In this document: positions 49,203 through 61,587 of the stretch, piece after piece
Layout of the letters: each line of letters opens with the position of its first letter
Numbering within the stretch: position 1 is the first letter of the stretch
Origin: Mytilus californianus
Lineage: Eukaryota > Mollusca > Bivalvia > Mytilida > Mytilidae
DNA: 64,000 bases
NCBI RefSeq assembly: GCF_021869535.1
Contig: NW_026262679.1
Coordinates: 80,597,143-80,661,142, forward strand
Reading direction: 5' to 3'
Translations under genes and position numbers: made by a program
Notes under the pieces: model-generated
The model's database searches: none
What the model saw: only the letters and a program-made list of their open reading frames with translations
Told to the model about the DNA's origin: nothing

Positions 49203-50957
49203 ATGAATGAAATGTATTTCAAGAATACTGTCAATAACACAGGATGGGCAAAGAATCTCTGGAATGAATGGGCGAAAGTTCAGAACGCCAAAGAAGCAAG
49301 TTCAGAATGTCCACATATTCCTAAGTTAGAGGAAGTTACTGCCTTAATAACAGAAAAACAATTTCGAAATTTTCTGAAACTATTTATATTTGAGGTGAGG
49401 TCTAAAACTGGACAACTTTATTCATTTGTAACTCTGAAAGGCCTAGTATTAGGAGTCCAAAGATACTTGAGGACTACTGGATGGCCCTCACTATCACTTT
49501 TGAATAGAGTTCTTAATGATAACAAGGAGTTATGCGATGCACTGTGGTCAATAGGTCATCAGCAACGGCCAGCTGGTCCGGAAATGAAGAAACAAATCAA
49601 TCTAATTTCAGTGGAGCAAGAAATTGCATTGTGGGAAAAGAAGATATTCAATATGAATACCAGCAAAGGTTTGAGTTATTGTGTATTCTACTACAATACC
49701 AAGTACTTTATGGTTCATTCACCAGAAGAACATAGAGATCTGAAACAAAGCCAGTTTGTTTTCTGCAGGGATAGTTCTGGACGATATGTTCAGTTCTCAA
49801 GGTCTCTGATTGGTATTAAACATGCTAAAGGTTGGAGAAGAAAACTAGTACAGTATAAATATATCAAATATTACGAAAATGTTGGAAATCCAAGATGTTT
49901 TTATAAGGTCTTGGAGAAATATTTATCTTCGATTTCAAAAGTTAATCCTCATGTTAAGGATGTGTTTTATTTTCATCCTGGATACAAAGATTTGTTTAAA
50001 GATACACCCTTAGGAACAGAGAGTTTAAGATCATACATTAAAAGAATAATGGAAGAAGGGAGCATTAAAGGTTCTTTCTGTAATAATAGTATTCAAAAGA
50101 TCAGATTAGAAAATTTGATTCAGATCACCGATGATACATGTAAGATTAACAGTCAGGTAACAGAAGTTTTAAGAAAGGAACCAGTTTCAAATGGAAACAA
50201 GGAAAGCAGATCTTCTGATAGAGTAAAGGAAGAAAATATGGATACTCCAACATTGGAAGAACCTAATGATACAAATGAAACAACAGGCGAGAATTTATCC
50301 TCAACAGATGATTTCAGCTTTCTGAATGATCCCAAGCTGATCACACAAGAACAGTTGTCTCACCAGATTTCTGATAACAGTTCTTCTAAAGATGAAGATA
50401 CCAGCAGATTTGACCCTACAGATAAGGAAATATTGCTAGATATGTACAATTCAGAACAGGGAAGTAGTAAAAGGAACAGTTGTCTAACAAACCAGACAAA
50501 AACACAGAATAAAGAAATATCTTGTCATCATACTCAAGGAAGTAATTGTGTGAATTGTGAAACTCTTCAAAATATTAAAAATGTAAGGAACCAGTCTATT
50601 ATATGTAAGGGGGACCAAACTAAATGTTGTCACAATGAAAGGAAGAGAGATTGTGTTGAAACAGAAGACTTGCCGAGGCAATGTAAATACAGAAAGGTTG
50701 ACAATGTTAATGAACCTGCTATAAAGGAAAATGGAAACTCCAATACAGGATCTCCTAAGCCTGATACTGATTGTACTATAAATGATTCTCATATTAATGA
50801 AGCATCTTTAGATAAAGGGTGCTTTAACTTGAATTTAGGAGATTTCTTGCCAAAGGAATGTGTAATTAGACCAAAGGATATTACTATAAATACAAGATTC
50901 AGTGACCTTGATCATGGAGAGTTGACAATTCAAATAAAATACACTATGAAGAAATAG
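49203..50957 (+). CDS. Crypton-derived DUF3504 tyrosine-recombinase-like protein, nested in intron 7
   Basis: A single uninterrupted 584-codon ORF; an in-frame TAG nine bases before the ATG fixes the start region. Residues about 7-150 match the N-terminal SAM-like part of DUF3504 proteins (WAKNLWNEWAKVQN; FEVRSKTGQLYSFVTLKGLV; GVQRYLRTTGWPS; EQEIALWEKKIF). Residues 158-305 match the recombinase fold (VFYYNTKYFMVHSPEEHRDL; YYENVGNPRCFYKVLEKYLS; TPLGTESLRSYIKRI). This family, found in QRICH1, ZMYM2-4 and KCTD1 relatives, derives from Crypton transposons and acts in chromatin or transcription rather than recombination. Compared with the remembered consensus, the first catalytic Arg site is His172, and H-x-x-R is N295-S-I-Q298. 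The TGH box and the Tyr are absent. Residues 310-540 are acidic, Ser/Asn-rich and contain a Cys/His cluster (441-494). It lies inside the RhoGEF intron, same strand. Either a domesticated gene or a very young fossil. Confidence 0.85.
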   Translation: MNEMYFKNTVNNTGWAKNLWNEWAKVQNAKEASSECPHIPKLEEVTALITEKQFRNFLKLFIFEVRSKTGQLYSFVTLKGLVLGVQRYLRTTGWPSLSLLNRVLNDNKELCDALWSIGHQQRPAGPEMKKQINLISVEQEIALWEKKIFNMNTSKGLSYCVFYYNTKYFMVHSPEEHRDLKQSQFVFCRDSSGRYVQFSRSLIGIKHAKGWRRKLVQYKYIKYYENVGNPRCFYKVLEKYLSSISKVNPHVKDVFYFHPGYKDLFKDTPLGTESLRSYIKRIMEEGSIKGSFCNNSIQKIRLENLIQITDDTCKINSQVTEVLRKEPVSNGNKESRSSDRVKEENMDTPTLEEPNDTNETTGENLSSTDDFSFLNDPKLITQEQLSHQISDNSSSKDEDTSRFDPTDKEILLDMYNSEQGSSKRNSCLTNQTKTQNKEISCHHTQGSNCVNCETLQNIKNVRNQSIICKGDQTKCCHNERKRDCVETEDLPRQCKYRKVDNVNEPAIKENGNSNTGSPKPDTDCTINDSHINEASLDKGCFNLNLGDFLPKECVIRPKDITINTRFSDLDHGELTIQIKYTMKK

Positions 50958-51061
50958 TACATACATCTGGCAGTACTATTACATCTCATAGTATTGTGGA
51001 ATAGTAAGGATATATCATAAAGCTACGGTGAAATCTATGTAAACAAACCTTACTTCTTTTC

Positions 51062-51067
51062 AATAAA
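51062..51067 (+). promoter_or_regulatory. Polyadenylation signal AATAAA after the DUF3504 gene
   Basis: AATAAA lies about 105 bases after the stop codon of the 584-aa ORF. It is well placed to end that transcript inside the host intron, which would make the nested gene an independent transcription unit. AATAAA is common by chance in AT-rich DNA, so position is the only support. Confidence 0.4.
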
Positions 51068-51729
51068 TAGTTCTGATATGATCTGAACTGATATTTCTGA
51101 AAAACATGTTATTTTTTTTAAAAAAGTATTTGGATTGGAAGAAATATTAAACCTCATTAACACAAAATATGAGATTTGACACTTTAATCATTTCATGTTC
51201 TGTTAGGGTTGATTAAAATGTCATTTGAATAGCAAATTAGTACCAAGATACATTGTAGTAATAAAAAATATCATTGGTTTTGTAAACTAAGAACTGCAAT
51301 TTTAATAGGTAATTTCTTTTATAAATACAAATTAGTTTGATTGCTGCAACTTTTAATAACTCTAAATTTCATGTCCTGTAACTTGAAGATCTGTTTTCAC
51401 AGAGTACTTTAGACTTTGAACTCTATTTAAGAAATGAATGCTTCTTTTTACAATTTATTTGGGTGTTAAAGTGTGCAACCCTATCAAATTATTAAAAGAA
51501 GCATTCATTTCTTATAATTACATTTTTATGCTAATACTCGAGTACTAAGACCATGAGAAAAAAGTTATATCAAGTTTTTCTTTTATTTACCTGAGCACTT
51601 TTTTGTGGAAGCACGTGTCATTACGAATGTAACATTTCATTTTGATATGAATGTTAATTTTTGGATGAGGCGCGAATGTTGTTAGCCAATCAAACTAATG
51701 GATTCTCATAAAACATATATTGTAATTAT

Positions 51730-51850
51730 ATAAAAATAAGAAGATGTTGTATGATTGCCAATGAGACAACTCTCCACAAGACCAAATGACACTGAAATTA
51801 ACAACTATAGGTCACTGTATGGCCTTCAACAATGACCAATAGTCTGTATT
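51730..51850 (-). repeat. Mussel dispersed repeat, minus orientation
   Basis: Reads 'aataagaagatgttgtatga' and 'ttgccaatgagacaactctc', the complement of the repeat end at 5600-5645. Confidence 0.7.
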
Positions 51851-52299
51851 GACCTTGACAGATCCTGTTATTGAGACACAGAATGAGAAACACATACTAT
51901 ATATGATATATTGCCAACATCATTGTTTATTAAAGATGAAAGTTATATCTGATTTGATAGTAGTTTGCTTTGGCCTAAATGAAATAGACATATCATTGAT
52001 AGATGTTAGATCTATTACACCTGTTGTTTTGTTTGTCATTACGAGCCTACTCATAGGTGGTCTTTACCCTCTAGAAAGCTTTATAGAATGACTGATAGTG
52101 AACTAAAAAAAATCATTTTGTTGGCTTTTTTTTAATTTATATTTTTTGCATGAATAAGAAAATCTAAGAAGTATGTTGTTTGTTCTTATGAGAAAAAAAA
52201 AGAAAGGGGAGATGTTAGACAGATTGGACTTTATTAGTATGGCTAATATCATATACATGTATAGATGAAAATTAAGCAACTGAAGCTAGCATTACAGTT

Positions 52300-52960
52300 T
52301 TAAGCAATGAGCCTTGACTCACAAAACAAGAACTATTATTCATTCACAGTTGAAGAAGACCTTATGAGGACTATCATTGATTGTTGAAGGATTAAAAGGA
52401 CTTGAGTTAATTATTGAAATGGAAAGATTTGACTATTGTTAGCAGTCTTGTTAATTGTTGAGGCCTTCTAAGGACTATTGTTAGTAGCTAAACAACAGAA
52501 GCTATCATCCAAATCTTAAGCAGTAAACTCACAATAGATGGAGCATTAACTCACAACACAAAGAACATAAACTCACAACACAAGGAGCATAAATCAACAA
52601 AACAAGGAGCATAAACTCACAACACAGGAGCATAAACTCACTTACAACTAGCGTAAACTCACAACACAGAGCATCTACTCACAACACAAGGATTATTGTT
52701 CATTATTGAAGGCTTTATAAGAACTTTAGTTACTTGTTAAAAGGGTAAAGGGGCATCAACTCGCAACACAAGGACTATTGTTAATTGTTGAGGCCTTGTG
52801 AGGACTATTGTTAATTATTAAATGCCTATTAGAACTTTTCTTAATTCTTTAAGGCCTTACTAAGACTAAAAAAGTTAATTGTGAAGACCTTTTAAGGACT
52901 ATTTTGTAAATTTTTTAATGCCCTAATAACAAAAAATTGGTGATGTCTTTAGTGATTTGT
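52300..52960 (+). repeat. Degenerate tandem repeat region, about 24-bp units at 52550-52690
   Basis: The centre has about six imperfect copies of 'ggagcataaactcacaacac'. Both sides repeat 'aaggactattgttaattgtt' and 'gaggcctt'. No ORF or known family. Confidence 0.7.
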
Positions 52961-55900
52961 CAGGAAATAAAATTTAGATAGCACTAATTGTAGAAAAACT
53001 TGAGAACAGAAACAAATATGTTGTTTTGAGTACCGGATTCTTCAGTGCAAGTAAATATTTCTTATAATAAATTTATTGGAATTTTGAACGGTAGAGAAAT
53101 AAATTGTTTATATTAGAATACAAATAGAATACAAAGTAGCAAAGTTACATGGTACAAAAAGCATACAGTTTACGCATTGTCATTTAATTGAACCAAGACA
53201 GTATATAAAACAAGAATAACGAAGTAGAAACGTCCACCATCATTTGATTAACGAGACTACATAACGGTTATAGCAAATCTTTATATTGGAAAATTTTCAT
53301 TTGATATTTATCGGCATGTATTTCAGTCCTTTGTTATCATTAGTAGTTGAATAAAATGGGAGCCATCAATCTTGTGGATTGGTGTAGGTGGATGCCAACA
53401 GTATAAAGAATACTGTAATGGGGATATTTCATGTTATGGTATAAACTGTGACACTTAATATTCTATTCTTTCCTTTGAAAAATAATGGTCTGAAAAAAGT
53501 ATCAAATATCTCAGTGCATAGTTTGTTTGTTAAAGGTTATGTAACACTTCTGTAAATGGAGTACAAAAGTGTTTTCTACCACACAACAGTTATTACAAGA
53601 TCATGCTCTTTATTTCATGGCAATTACCATTCTAAAATAATTGACTGTGGGGTTCTTTATCATGTTTCAAGGACAAATGCAATAGGAGAATCTTAAATAT
53701 AAAGAATGTTTTTATAGTCAAAACTGTTGTAGTGCTAAGCAGTAGTCAATTCTATGTAGATTGTTACAGTCATTTGTTTGGCTCCCCTGGGCTTGTCTTA
53801 GAAATTGGTTGCAGAATGTAGGTCATAGAGATGTTAATTCAGCAGCAACAGTGTTAGCTCTTTATCTAAAGCTGTATATTTTAGAAGGTAGAAGACCTGG
53901 ATACTTCATATCTTGTATACAGATGCGAGTGCAGTCATCAATTTAAAGGTTCATGAAATGACATTTCCTATACAATTCATAGACTCATCATTCTAAAAAA
54001 ACATTTCTGTTGCATCTACTCGGCAACTTTTATTGTTCTACAATACATTTCTTTTGCATTTTACTCAGCGACTGCAAATCAGAGCTGTTTGATATTTAGC
54101 ACTAAGCTTCATACAGTGTGACACATTTTTAAATTTGTCAATTATATATACTTGACATATTCTTCACATAGTTTCATGTTTAAGAAATCTTCATCCCAGT
54201 TTTCTCAGCAACTGTAAATCAGAGCTTCTTGATATTAAGTGGTACCAAACTTCATATTGGTAAAAGAGAGGCGAAAGATAACAAAGGGATATTCAAAACA
54301 AACTGACAATGCCATGGCAAAAAACGAAAAAAAAACAAAAAAGACAAACAGCAGTACACAAAATTAAACATAGACAACTTAAGACTGAGCAATATAGGCT
54401 ATATAATGTGACACATTTTCAGATCCATCACAGATTCAGTTCCTGTTTACTGCATACATGTATGTTCTTCACATTGATTTTCGTATACGAACTTTTTCGT
54501 TGCATTTATCTAAGCAACAATAAAACTGTGGTTCTCAAAATTTGGTACCAAGCTTTAGATTGTTAATCTATGCTGTGTTCTAATTTACTTATTTACTTTG
54601 TACTTTCTGTCGTCTGCTTCCTTATTGTTTGGTGTAGGTATTTCCTTCCACTCAAAAACAAGAGCAAGTGGATAAATTAATGAGTATTTATCTTGTTTTT
54701 GTATATTTTTATCCTGAAATTAATTAAAGGTCACCTCAAGATCTTTTATAAGGTAATTTTTATCTTTCTAAAGATGACCTCATAATACAGGTTTAACTCT
54801 GCTGATAACTGGAGGAGAAAGCTTTCAGTAAACATATATATCTAGTATAATAGAAAAAAGTAAAACAAAAAGGATGTTACTTGAAGCTAATCTGCTGTAT
54901 TCAAACTTGACATTTTTGCTTTAAAGGAGATTTTGAAGCAATGCAATTCAAGAGATTTTCCTATAAACCATGATAATTGGTAAACAGGATCATGAAAATA
55001 CTTTGATCATTATGATAAACATTATTATTGCATAATCAATGTATAATTAATATTGGGGCCCTACGAACACTCAATTACTGTGTTTGAAATTTAAAATCTT
55101 ACAAATCTTATATGGTAACAAAACTTTAATACAAAAGAAGACAAGGTCAACATTTGTACCATTTTGAGCCTCTTCAGGTTTAATATCAATATTGATGCCT
55201 CTAAGCAAAATGGCAACTGCCAGGATTAGAAATTCACGGAGTGCCAAGGAAGATAACCTTCACATCATTTTTCAATGAAATGCTATATATGTAACAACTG
55301 TGTCAATTCATCAATTTCTCAGAAGGGAGTGATGTTTTTGGGTCGGAAGTGACACTGTCCATATGAATGGATCCTGTGTGTCTGACACAACTAGGTGTTA
55401 ATTTGATCAAGTCTTCAATTCCTTCCAGATATTAGCAAAACTAATAAGGTTATAAATTATCAGAAGGCAATTAATTGATATGTCATGATGTTCAACTTAT
55501 AAGTCTATATATATATATATACAGAAAATGGAAAATTGATTAATCTTATCTCTTCATGTATTGTTTTACATATCTTGGAAATTCTACATGTTTTTTATCA
55601 ATTTTTATTCATGACATAATGTCCATCTATTAAATTATACTGGTAAGTATGTAGATGAAAAAAGAAAAATGTCTGATTAGGAAGTCCCTTTGCTATCAAA
55701 AATATAAACATAAGATTATCTCAAATTACATCTTAAACAAGTTGATAAAAAAATTCTGTTTGAAAGTTTCGCGATTTAATTCTTTTTTGTTGTTTAATTT
55801 AATTATTCTAGATAACCTTAAACTTAATTATAACTCAGTTCCACTGTACAGGATGTATTGTTTGCAACAACAACAAAAATAGTGTAATATATTTTAGTAT

Positions 55901-56564
55901 GACCAGCTGATAGTATCACAGGCACTTTTCACTGCACATGAATTCTTTACTGATAATAAATGGGTCAGCTAAAAAGTACTCCCATCACTGATTAGCTACA
56001 AATGTTGTACTTATGTAAAAGTAATATATATATTGAGTTTGCAAATCCAATTAATTAGAAGCAAAAAAATGCATTGTATTCATTTTGAAGGAGATTCAAT
56101 CATGTCATAAAATCTCTTAATGTCACATGAAATTGATTTCTGTTTATCAGCTGATCATGGTTACAGATGCTTATCTCTCCATTACCACAAAACATCTTGC
56201 TTGGGAAAAAGGTTGCACAATTTGATCAGAAAGGTGATTTGTATTGATTAACACAGGTAAAATCCTGGTTTATCATTGGTCGTCTAATTTTAACTGATCT
56301 GTGTATGTATGTTTCGGCTAGTGAAAGGTCTTATCATTAAATAGTTGTAGTGAAAGTGATTCATTCATATGTGCATTTTGGCACAGATTGGTGCATACAA
56401 AATTCCGGAAACTTTTAATTACAATGGACTCCTCGTATAAAATGGCCATTTTATATGTAAATGGTATCGTGTTCCATTAAAACTGGCCTCTGCTATAGGG
56501 TGGTATAGCTGTGAAAAGTATTGGTACATCATTCTAAGGAAAGTATTTTCTTGGTTTTTTACAG
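52961..56564. other. End of intron 7, worn repeats only
   Basis: Relics of the ATACCCCTGC-family unit ('agcaactgtaaatcagagct', about 54060-54560). An ORF without ATG at 53761-53946 (includes VNSAATVLALYLKLYILEGR) has no phase-compatible splice sites and is left out. (AT)n is at 55507. No other gene seen. Confidence 0.4.
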
Positions 56565-56647
56565 AAGGAAGCCTAGCTGATCTGCATGGATTTAACCAAC
56601 AGATATTTCGTTTGAGAGATTACCATAGAAACAAGTTTATACAACAG
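56565..56647 (+). CDS. ARHGEF28: Probable RhoGEF coding exon 8
   Basis: Acceptor GGTTTTTTACAG ends at 56564 and donor GTAAGA begins at 56648. Entering in phase 1, the 83 bases read EGSLADLHGFNQQIFRLRDY and then HRNKFIQQ, ending in phase 0. Phase continuity with the exon ending at 37511 across a 19-kb intron is the main support; I see no family motif. The basic, helix-forming composition is plausible for a linker. Further exons between the two cannot be excluded, and the gene must continue past 64000 because no stop or DH-PH region has been reached. Confidence 0.6.
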
Positions 56648-57921
56648 GTAAGATTTCTTAACGATTCTTTCAAATTAACTTGAAAAGGCAAGAACATGTA
56701 TTGTCATTGCCTGTAGTTCCCATGATAAAAGCTTAGGATTTACTGAAGTGACCCCTTGCTCACTTTTCTTTTTACAAAAGTTTTGCAATGAACTCTTCGA
56801 GTTTATTCCTGTATCTCTACTTGCGTGCCAGTTTGTACATTTCTGCCTGTGAAACCTTTTCACCTGCTTGATTAGGTCCTTTCATTCTTCTTCACATTTA
56901 TGGTTTCCAATTCCAGCCAAAATCCCACTTTCATTATTTTAATGGTCAGGTCCATGAAATTGCGAGAAAGTGTTTATGCTTGGTACATTTAGTACGATAC
57001 TAACTGGCTTTTTAGACTTGACTACTGGGTTTGTATCAAGTTATTGTATAGTTTGTAGGTCTTAAGAAAATAATTAATATTAAATATATACTATTTCTTC
57101 TTCTTGTAATAAGTTGTGAAGAAAAATATTAAAAGTTGTATGAAAATGTTGACAGAATTTATCATGTAATATCAGAAATATTATATAAGGTTGTATTCTG
57201 TATTTAGATTTTTTAATTCTCTATACATTTTATGACTGTTATGTTGACACTAGTGTTGTTTTGATCTAGTTTATCATTCTTAGTTCTTTAACTCATCATC
57301 AAAGATCTTAAATTTAATGTTAAGATGAAGAGCAGCAATAAAAATGCTGTTCCTTTGACTTGTGACTATTTCCTTTAAGGAACATTGTCTCGTATGCATC
57401 CAATCCAAATCTCCTTTTCCTTAATTTGTCTCATTTATGTAAATGCGCAATTAAATCTTTGTAATTTTCTTTGAATTAAAAGTGTAAGATACATCAGAAA
57501 AGGACAATTTTATACCATGCTTTGAACAAATATGTCTTCATTATCAGAACATATTGTGCAGTCTATAAAAAGGTAGTATTAAATAAATTAGCACTGAAAA
57601 AGGAATGCAGATCATTATTTGATGCACAATTTGACATTTACAAAAGGACACACTGTTTATTTGCAGTTTTGTAATCCAAAGTCATGGATTTGAATGTCAA
57701 ATGATCATTGTGTTGACCTTATAACGGTAGTTAATCTGATCCCTAGAGGTATTAATTCTCTTTCCTACTTAATCTTCAACTTATGATTGGTGTCACATTG
57801 TCACACTGTGGTCATCTGGTCTTGACCTGTACTTTATTGATTTATTTTGTGTTATTCATCATTTTATTAGATTGACTTGTTAAAATGTTTATTTGGAAAA
57901 AGGGGCCTTATTCCAATAGAT

Positions 57922-58330
57922 ATAGGAAGATGTGGTATGAGTGCCAATGAGACAACTCTCCATCCAAGTTACAATTTATAAAAGTAAACCATTATAGGTC
58001 AAGGTATGGCCTTCAACACGGAGCATTGGCTCACACCGAACAGCAAGCTATAAAGGGCCCCAAAAAATTACTAGTGTAAAACCATTCAAACAGAAAAACC
58101 AACGGTCTAATCTATATAAAAACGAGAAACGAGAAACACGTATGAACTACATAAACAGACGACAACTGCTGTAATCAGATTCCTGACAGGTGCAAACATT
58201 TGCAGCGGGATTAAACGTTTAAATGGTACCAAACCTTCTCCTTTTTCTGAAACAATAGTATAACATCACAACATAGAAAAACACACTATAAAATATCAAT
58301 TGGAAGGCTTAACTCAATCCAGTAACATTG
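57922..58330 (-). repeat. Mussel dispersed repeat, longer copy, minus orientation
   Basis: Begins with the complement of the 5455-5645 copy ('ggaagatgtggtatgagtgc', 'ctataaagggccccaaaa') and continues with 'aaacgagaaacacgtatgaa', 'tttgcagcgggattaaacg' and 'taccaaaccttctccttttt'. I recognise the whole string from Mytilus sequences. A second short piece of the same end is at 58385-58440. Confidence 0.78.
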
Positions 58331-58440
58331 TTTTGGGCCAAAAAATCCACAACTAGTATAAAATATAAATGTCATTTGAATATAAAAATAAGAAGATGTG
58401 GTATGATTGCCAATGAGACAACTCTCCACAAGAGAAAAAA

Positions 58441-60034
58441 TGACACAGAAATTTACAACCCTTTTGAGCTCAAAATATAGTTAATTTTTTTGGGGAATTT
58501 CATTTGTGAAAATGGAATGGGTTTCCAATATATTCACCTACTTTAGGGACATATTTCTAATCTGTAAATATGTATGTGCTTTTTGCAATAATTTCAACTC
58601 AATAATGTGATAAACCTTTGATGATCCAAAAATGTGAGAGATGTTTTCTGTAAGCAGTATCATAAAAAATGTCTCAAATTGGTGTTTTTTTTTTATATGT
58701 TTGCTGAATCATATTATTTTTTTAATGATGTTATTTGTGGTGTGATATAATTTATAATTGTCTTATTATTAATATAGATATAATTATACTCCCACTCTCG
58801 TTGGTATACAGCATTCCTCTTGTCAGTCCGTCCGTCCATACTTTCTTCAATCAGTCCATCTGTCTGTACTTTCATCAATCAGTTCATCTATTTCATAACT
58901 TTCCTTTCATATTACTCAGCTTCTTTATTATGAAATGATTTGATATTTGTTCTGAATCTTTATAATATTTCATATCTGCCAGGCATATATACTCCCTGTT
59001 TAATGGGACTTGAAAATTTTATTATACAATGTACCCAGTGAGCAATCTCTAAACAATTAGTGAGGATGTACTTTGCACAACATTGTGAACAACTTTTTGT
59101 TTTGATGTGTTTACTGGTAGAAGAACACTTATAATGTTTATTTATAGGGAGGGAATATTTCTTTTAGAACATCTAGTATAAAACATACTACAAAGTTGTA
59201 GGGAAAAAGGACCTATCAATATAATGTAGAGTGGGTTCATATATTTTTGTTCATGAGAATCAAATTTTGCGAATTGATAAAAAATTGTATTTTCATGAAT
59301 ACTTGATTTCTTGGCTTTGACAAGTTCTGCTTACAAGGGACATTTTAGGATTTTTAATGTAATATGATAGTCCCTGTGGCTGTTATATATACCAAAGAAA
59401 GGACCATTGAAAAAGATAAGATAACTAACTAACACATAAATTGATGTCTGAACAAAATCTTTTATCGGCTGAAATTAGAGTGCTTTCTTTGAAAACAAAA
59501 AGAGCTTTGACTTCCCACAAAAAGACAAAATTTAAACTTATGAGAAATTTGTCTAGAAATCAAATGCATTCTTCTGGCATCTGTTGATAGTCATCTTAGG
59601 GTCCTAGCTGTTTTGGTCATTATTTCCTTTTTAACACTGGTAATGCAATCAGTTAGTAAATTGACCAAATAGACCTGATAAAACAATATGTAAGAATTGA
59701 TTGGTATGTTCTTTTCCTTAGCTTTGGAATTATAGATGCTGTGAAAAAAGACAGGATATATCTTAATATTCATTAATCCTATTAGATGGGTAAATTGATA
59801 GATAGGTCTGTATTCTTATCTTTTATGAGACTGATGTAACTGGGTATTAGAGTACACCATTTGTCAAATTAAAGCCCTTGTAGTATTATATAATTTATAC
59901 TACAATGATATTTAACCTGTTTAACCAGAATCAAAGCCTAGTTAACAATTGAACCCTGTTTAGCTTCAAATTGCTTGCTTATATTATTACATAGATATGA
60001 TACTTAGTGGGCAAAATGTTGACGACTTTTACAT
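58441..60034. other. Intron 8 stretch, no gene seen
   Basis: AT-rich; a GTCC/GTCT-rich relic at 58836-58890 resembles the head of the ATACCCCTGC family. No exon recognised. Confidence 0.4.
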
Positions 60035-60306
60035 TGTGTATGTAAACTCATTGGCCAGGTAGTCTTTTAGTAGTTGATCTACAATTATCACATGCCTATC
60101 AACACTGAGCTAGTAAGTTCGAACCTCGCTCTGGGCAGGTACTTTGGACTCCTATCTTAATTGACTAGAATTGCCAGTTTTCCTACTGAAGGTCAGGAGT
60201 TCTCTATTGGGGTACTCCAGCTTCTTCCGTCAAAAGAACTGACCATCAAACTAGCTAATCTTGTGCAAGGCCCTCAATGTGGTATTAAACACCAAAATCA
60301 ATCAAG
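60035..60306 (+). repeat. tRNA-derived SINE
   Basis: A-box-like TTGGCCAGGTAGTC at 60051, B-box AGTTCGAACCTC at 60116-60127, body with 'ttgactagaattgccagttt', ending in 'aacaccaaaatcaatcaa'. Diverged copy of the element at 61588. Confidence 0.78.
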
Positions 60307-61587
60307 GTTTTCGTGGTTCACTGGTCAATGTTAAGTTTTCTTAATTAGATCTAATTTTCAGATCCTAGAAGAATAAGATAAAATATATTTGCAGTAGAGA
60401 ATGAAGGTAAAGTGTACATTGTCTGTATAACTGGGTTATTTATGACCTTGACCTCATTTTCATGGATCATTGATTATATTAAGATTATGTGATGCCTTGA
60501 TATAAAAGATTTCCAACATAGAATTCAATCATAGTTAGAAAAGGGGAGAGACATTTCAGTGTGTACACTCATTAACAAATTCATACCATATTTATAATTT
60601 TGGCAATACGAGAGATAATAGTATAACAGTCAGCGTTAAACGTACTTTGTCCTATTTATTTTTCCAGAATGTTCATTTCATATTTCAGCTGTGTTTCATC
60701 TTTATGGCTTTGTTGAAATAATAGAAACTCTTCTATCTAATCCACCCTTCAGTCAAAACATCAATTATGAGGATCAGCTATTTTAAGAATATAATGTATC
60801 TAATTTAGATTTTTGTTAAGTAACATACTCTAATAATCATGAAACAACAACCCTAAATGTTTATTTTGCATTCTTCTCTTTGTGTAAAATGGAATTAGAT
60901 TAGTTGAATATACATGCATAGTTTGACTTTCAAAAAATAGGTCATTAAAATTATTTCTGGCTGGCAGTGAAAGAAACATGTTTAATAGATGAAATGGAAT
61001 TTTATTTTTACCAGAAATATTATTATCTGGTAATTATGATAATACAAATTGAAGATGTTTACTAATACAATGTTCCCTCTCAGTCTGATGAAGGTAGAAA
61101 ATTATTCTCTTGTCAGTAAGTTTTTTACTTGATCAAGTGGAGGTGTTTAGCCAATTAAAAATAACGGCAAGAAAGCATCACTAATAAATGGTTACTTATT
61201 CTATCAAAATAAGCAACAGAATTTAGCAAACTCATGGTAGCATGTGCATAATGACTGGTATAAACTAAAACCTGTGTTTAGTAAGATTGTAAGTAGAACA
61301 TATATAGACTGGATTCAATAATATTCGTGAGATCCAAGTTTTCTTGGATTTCAGTGGTTAAGGTAAACCATGTTTTTAAATTTTCAATGAAGTACAAATT
61401 TTCGAATACGTGGGCAAAACCATGAAATCAAATATCCTGTGAAAAAACATTTTTCCCTATTTCCATGAAAACTGGTATCCATGAAAATGCAAGAATCTGC
61501 GGTACTAACCGGTTACTTAAATATGTGGATAGTGACTGGTAACTGGAACTGTTATCTTATTCCATTTGGCATATAATTTATGTGGAT

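Noticed and set aside
53761-53946. Possible exon with VNSAATVLALYLKLYILEGR
   Set aside because: An acceptor-like AG is present, but the frame that would continue the RhoGEF phase meets a stop at once, and the open frame has no ATG or donor in phase.
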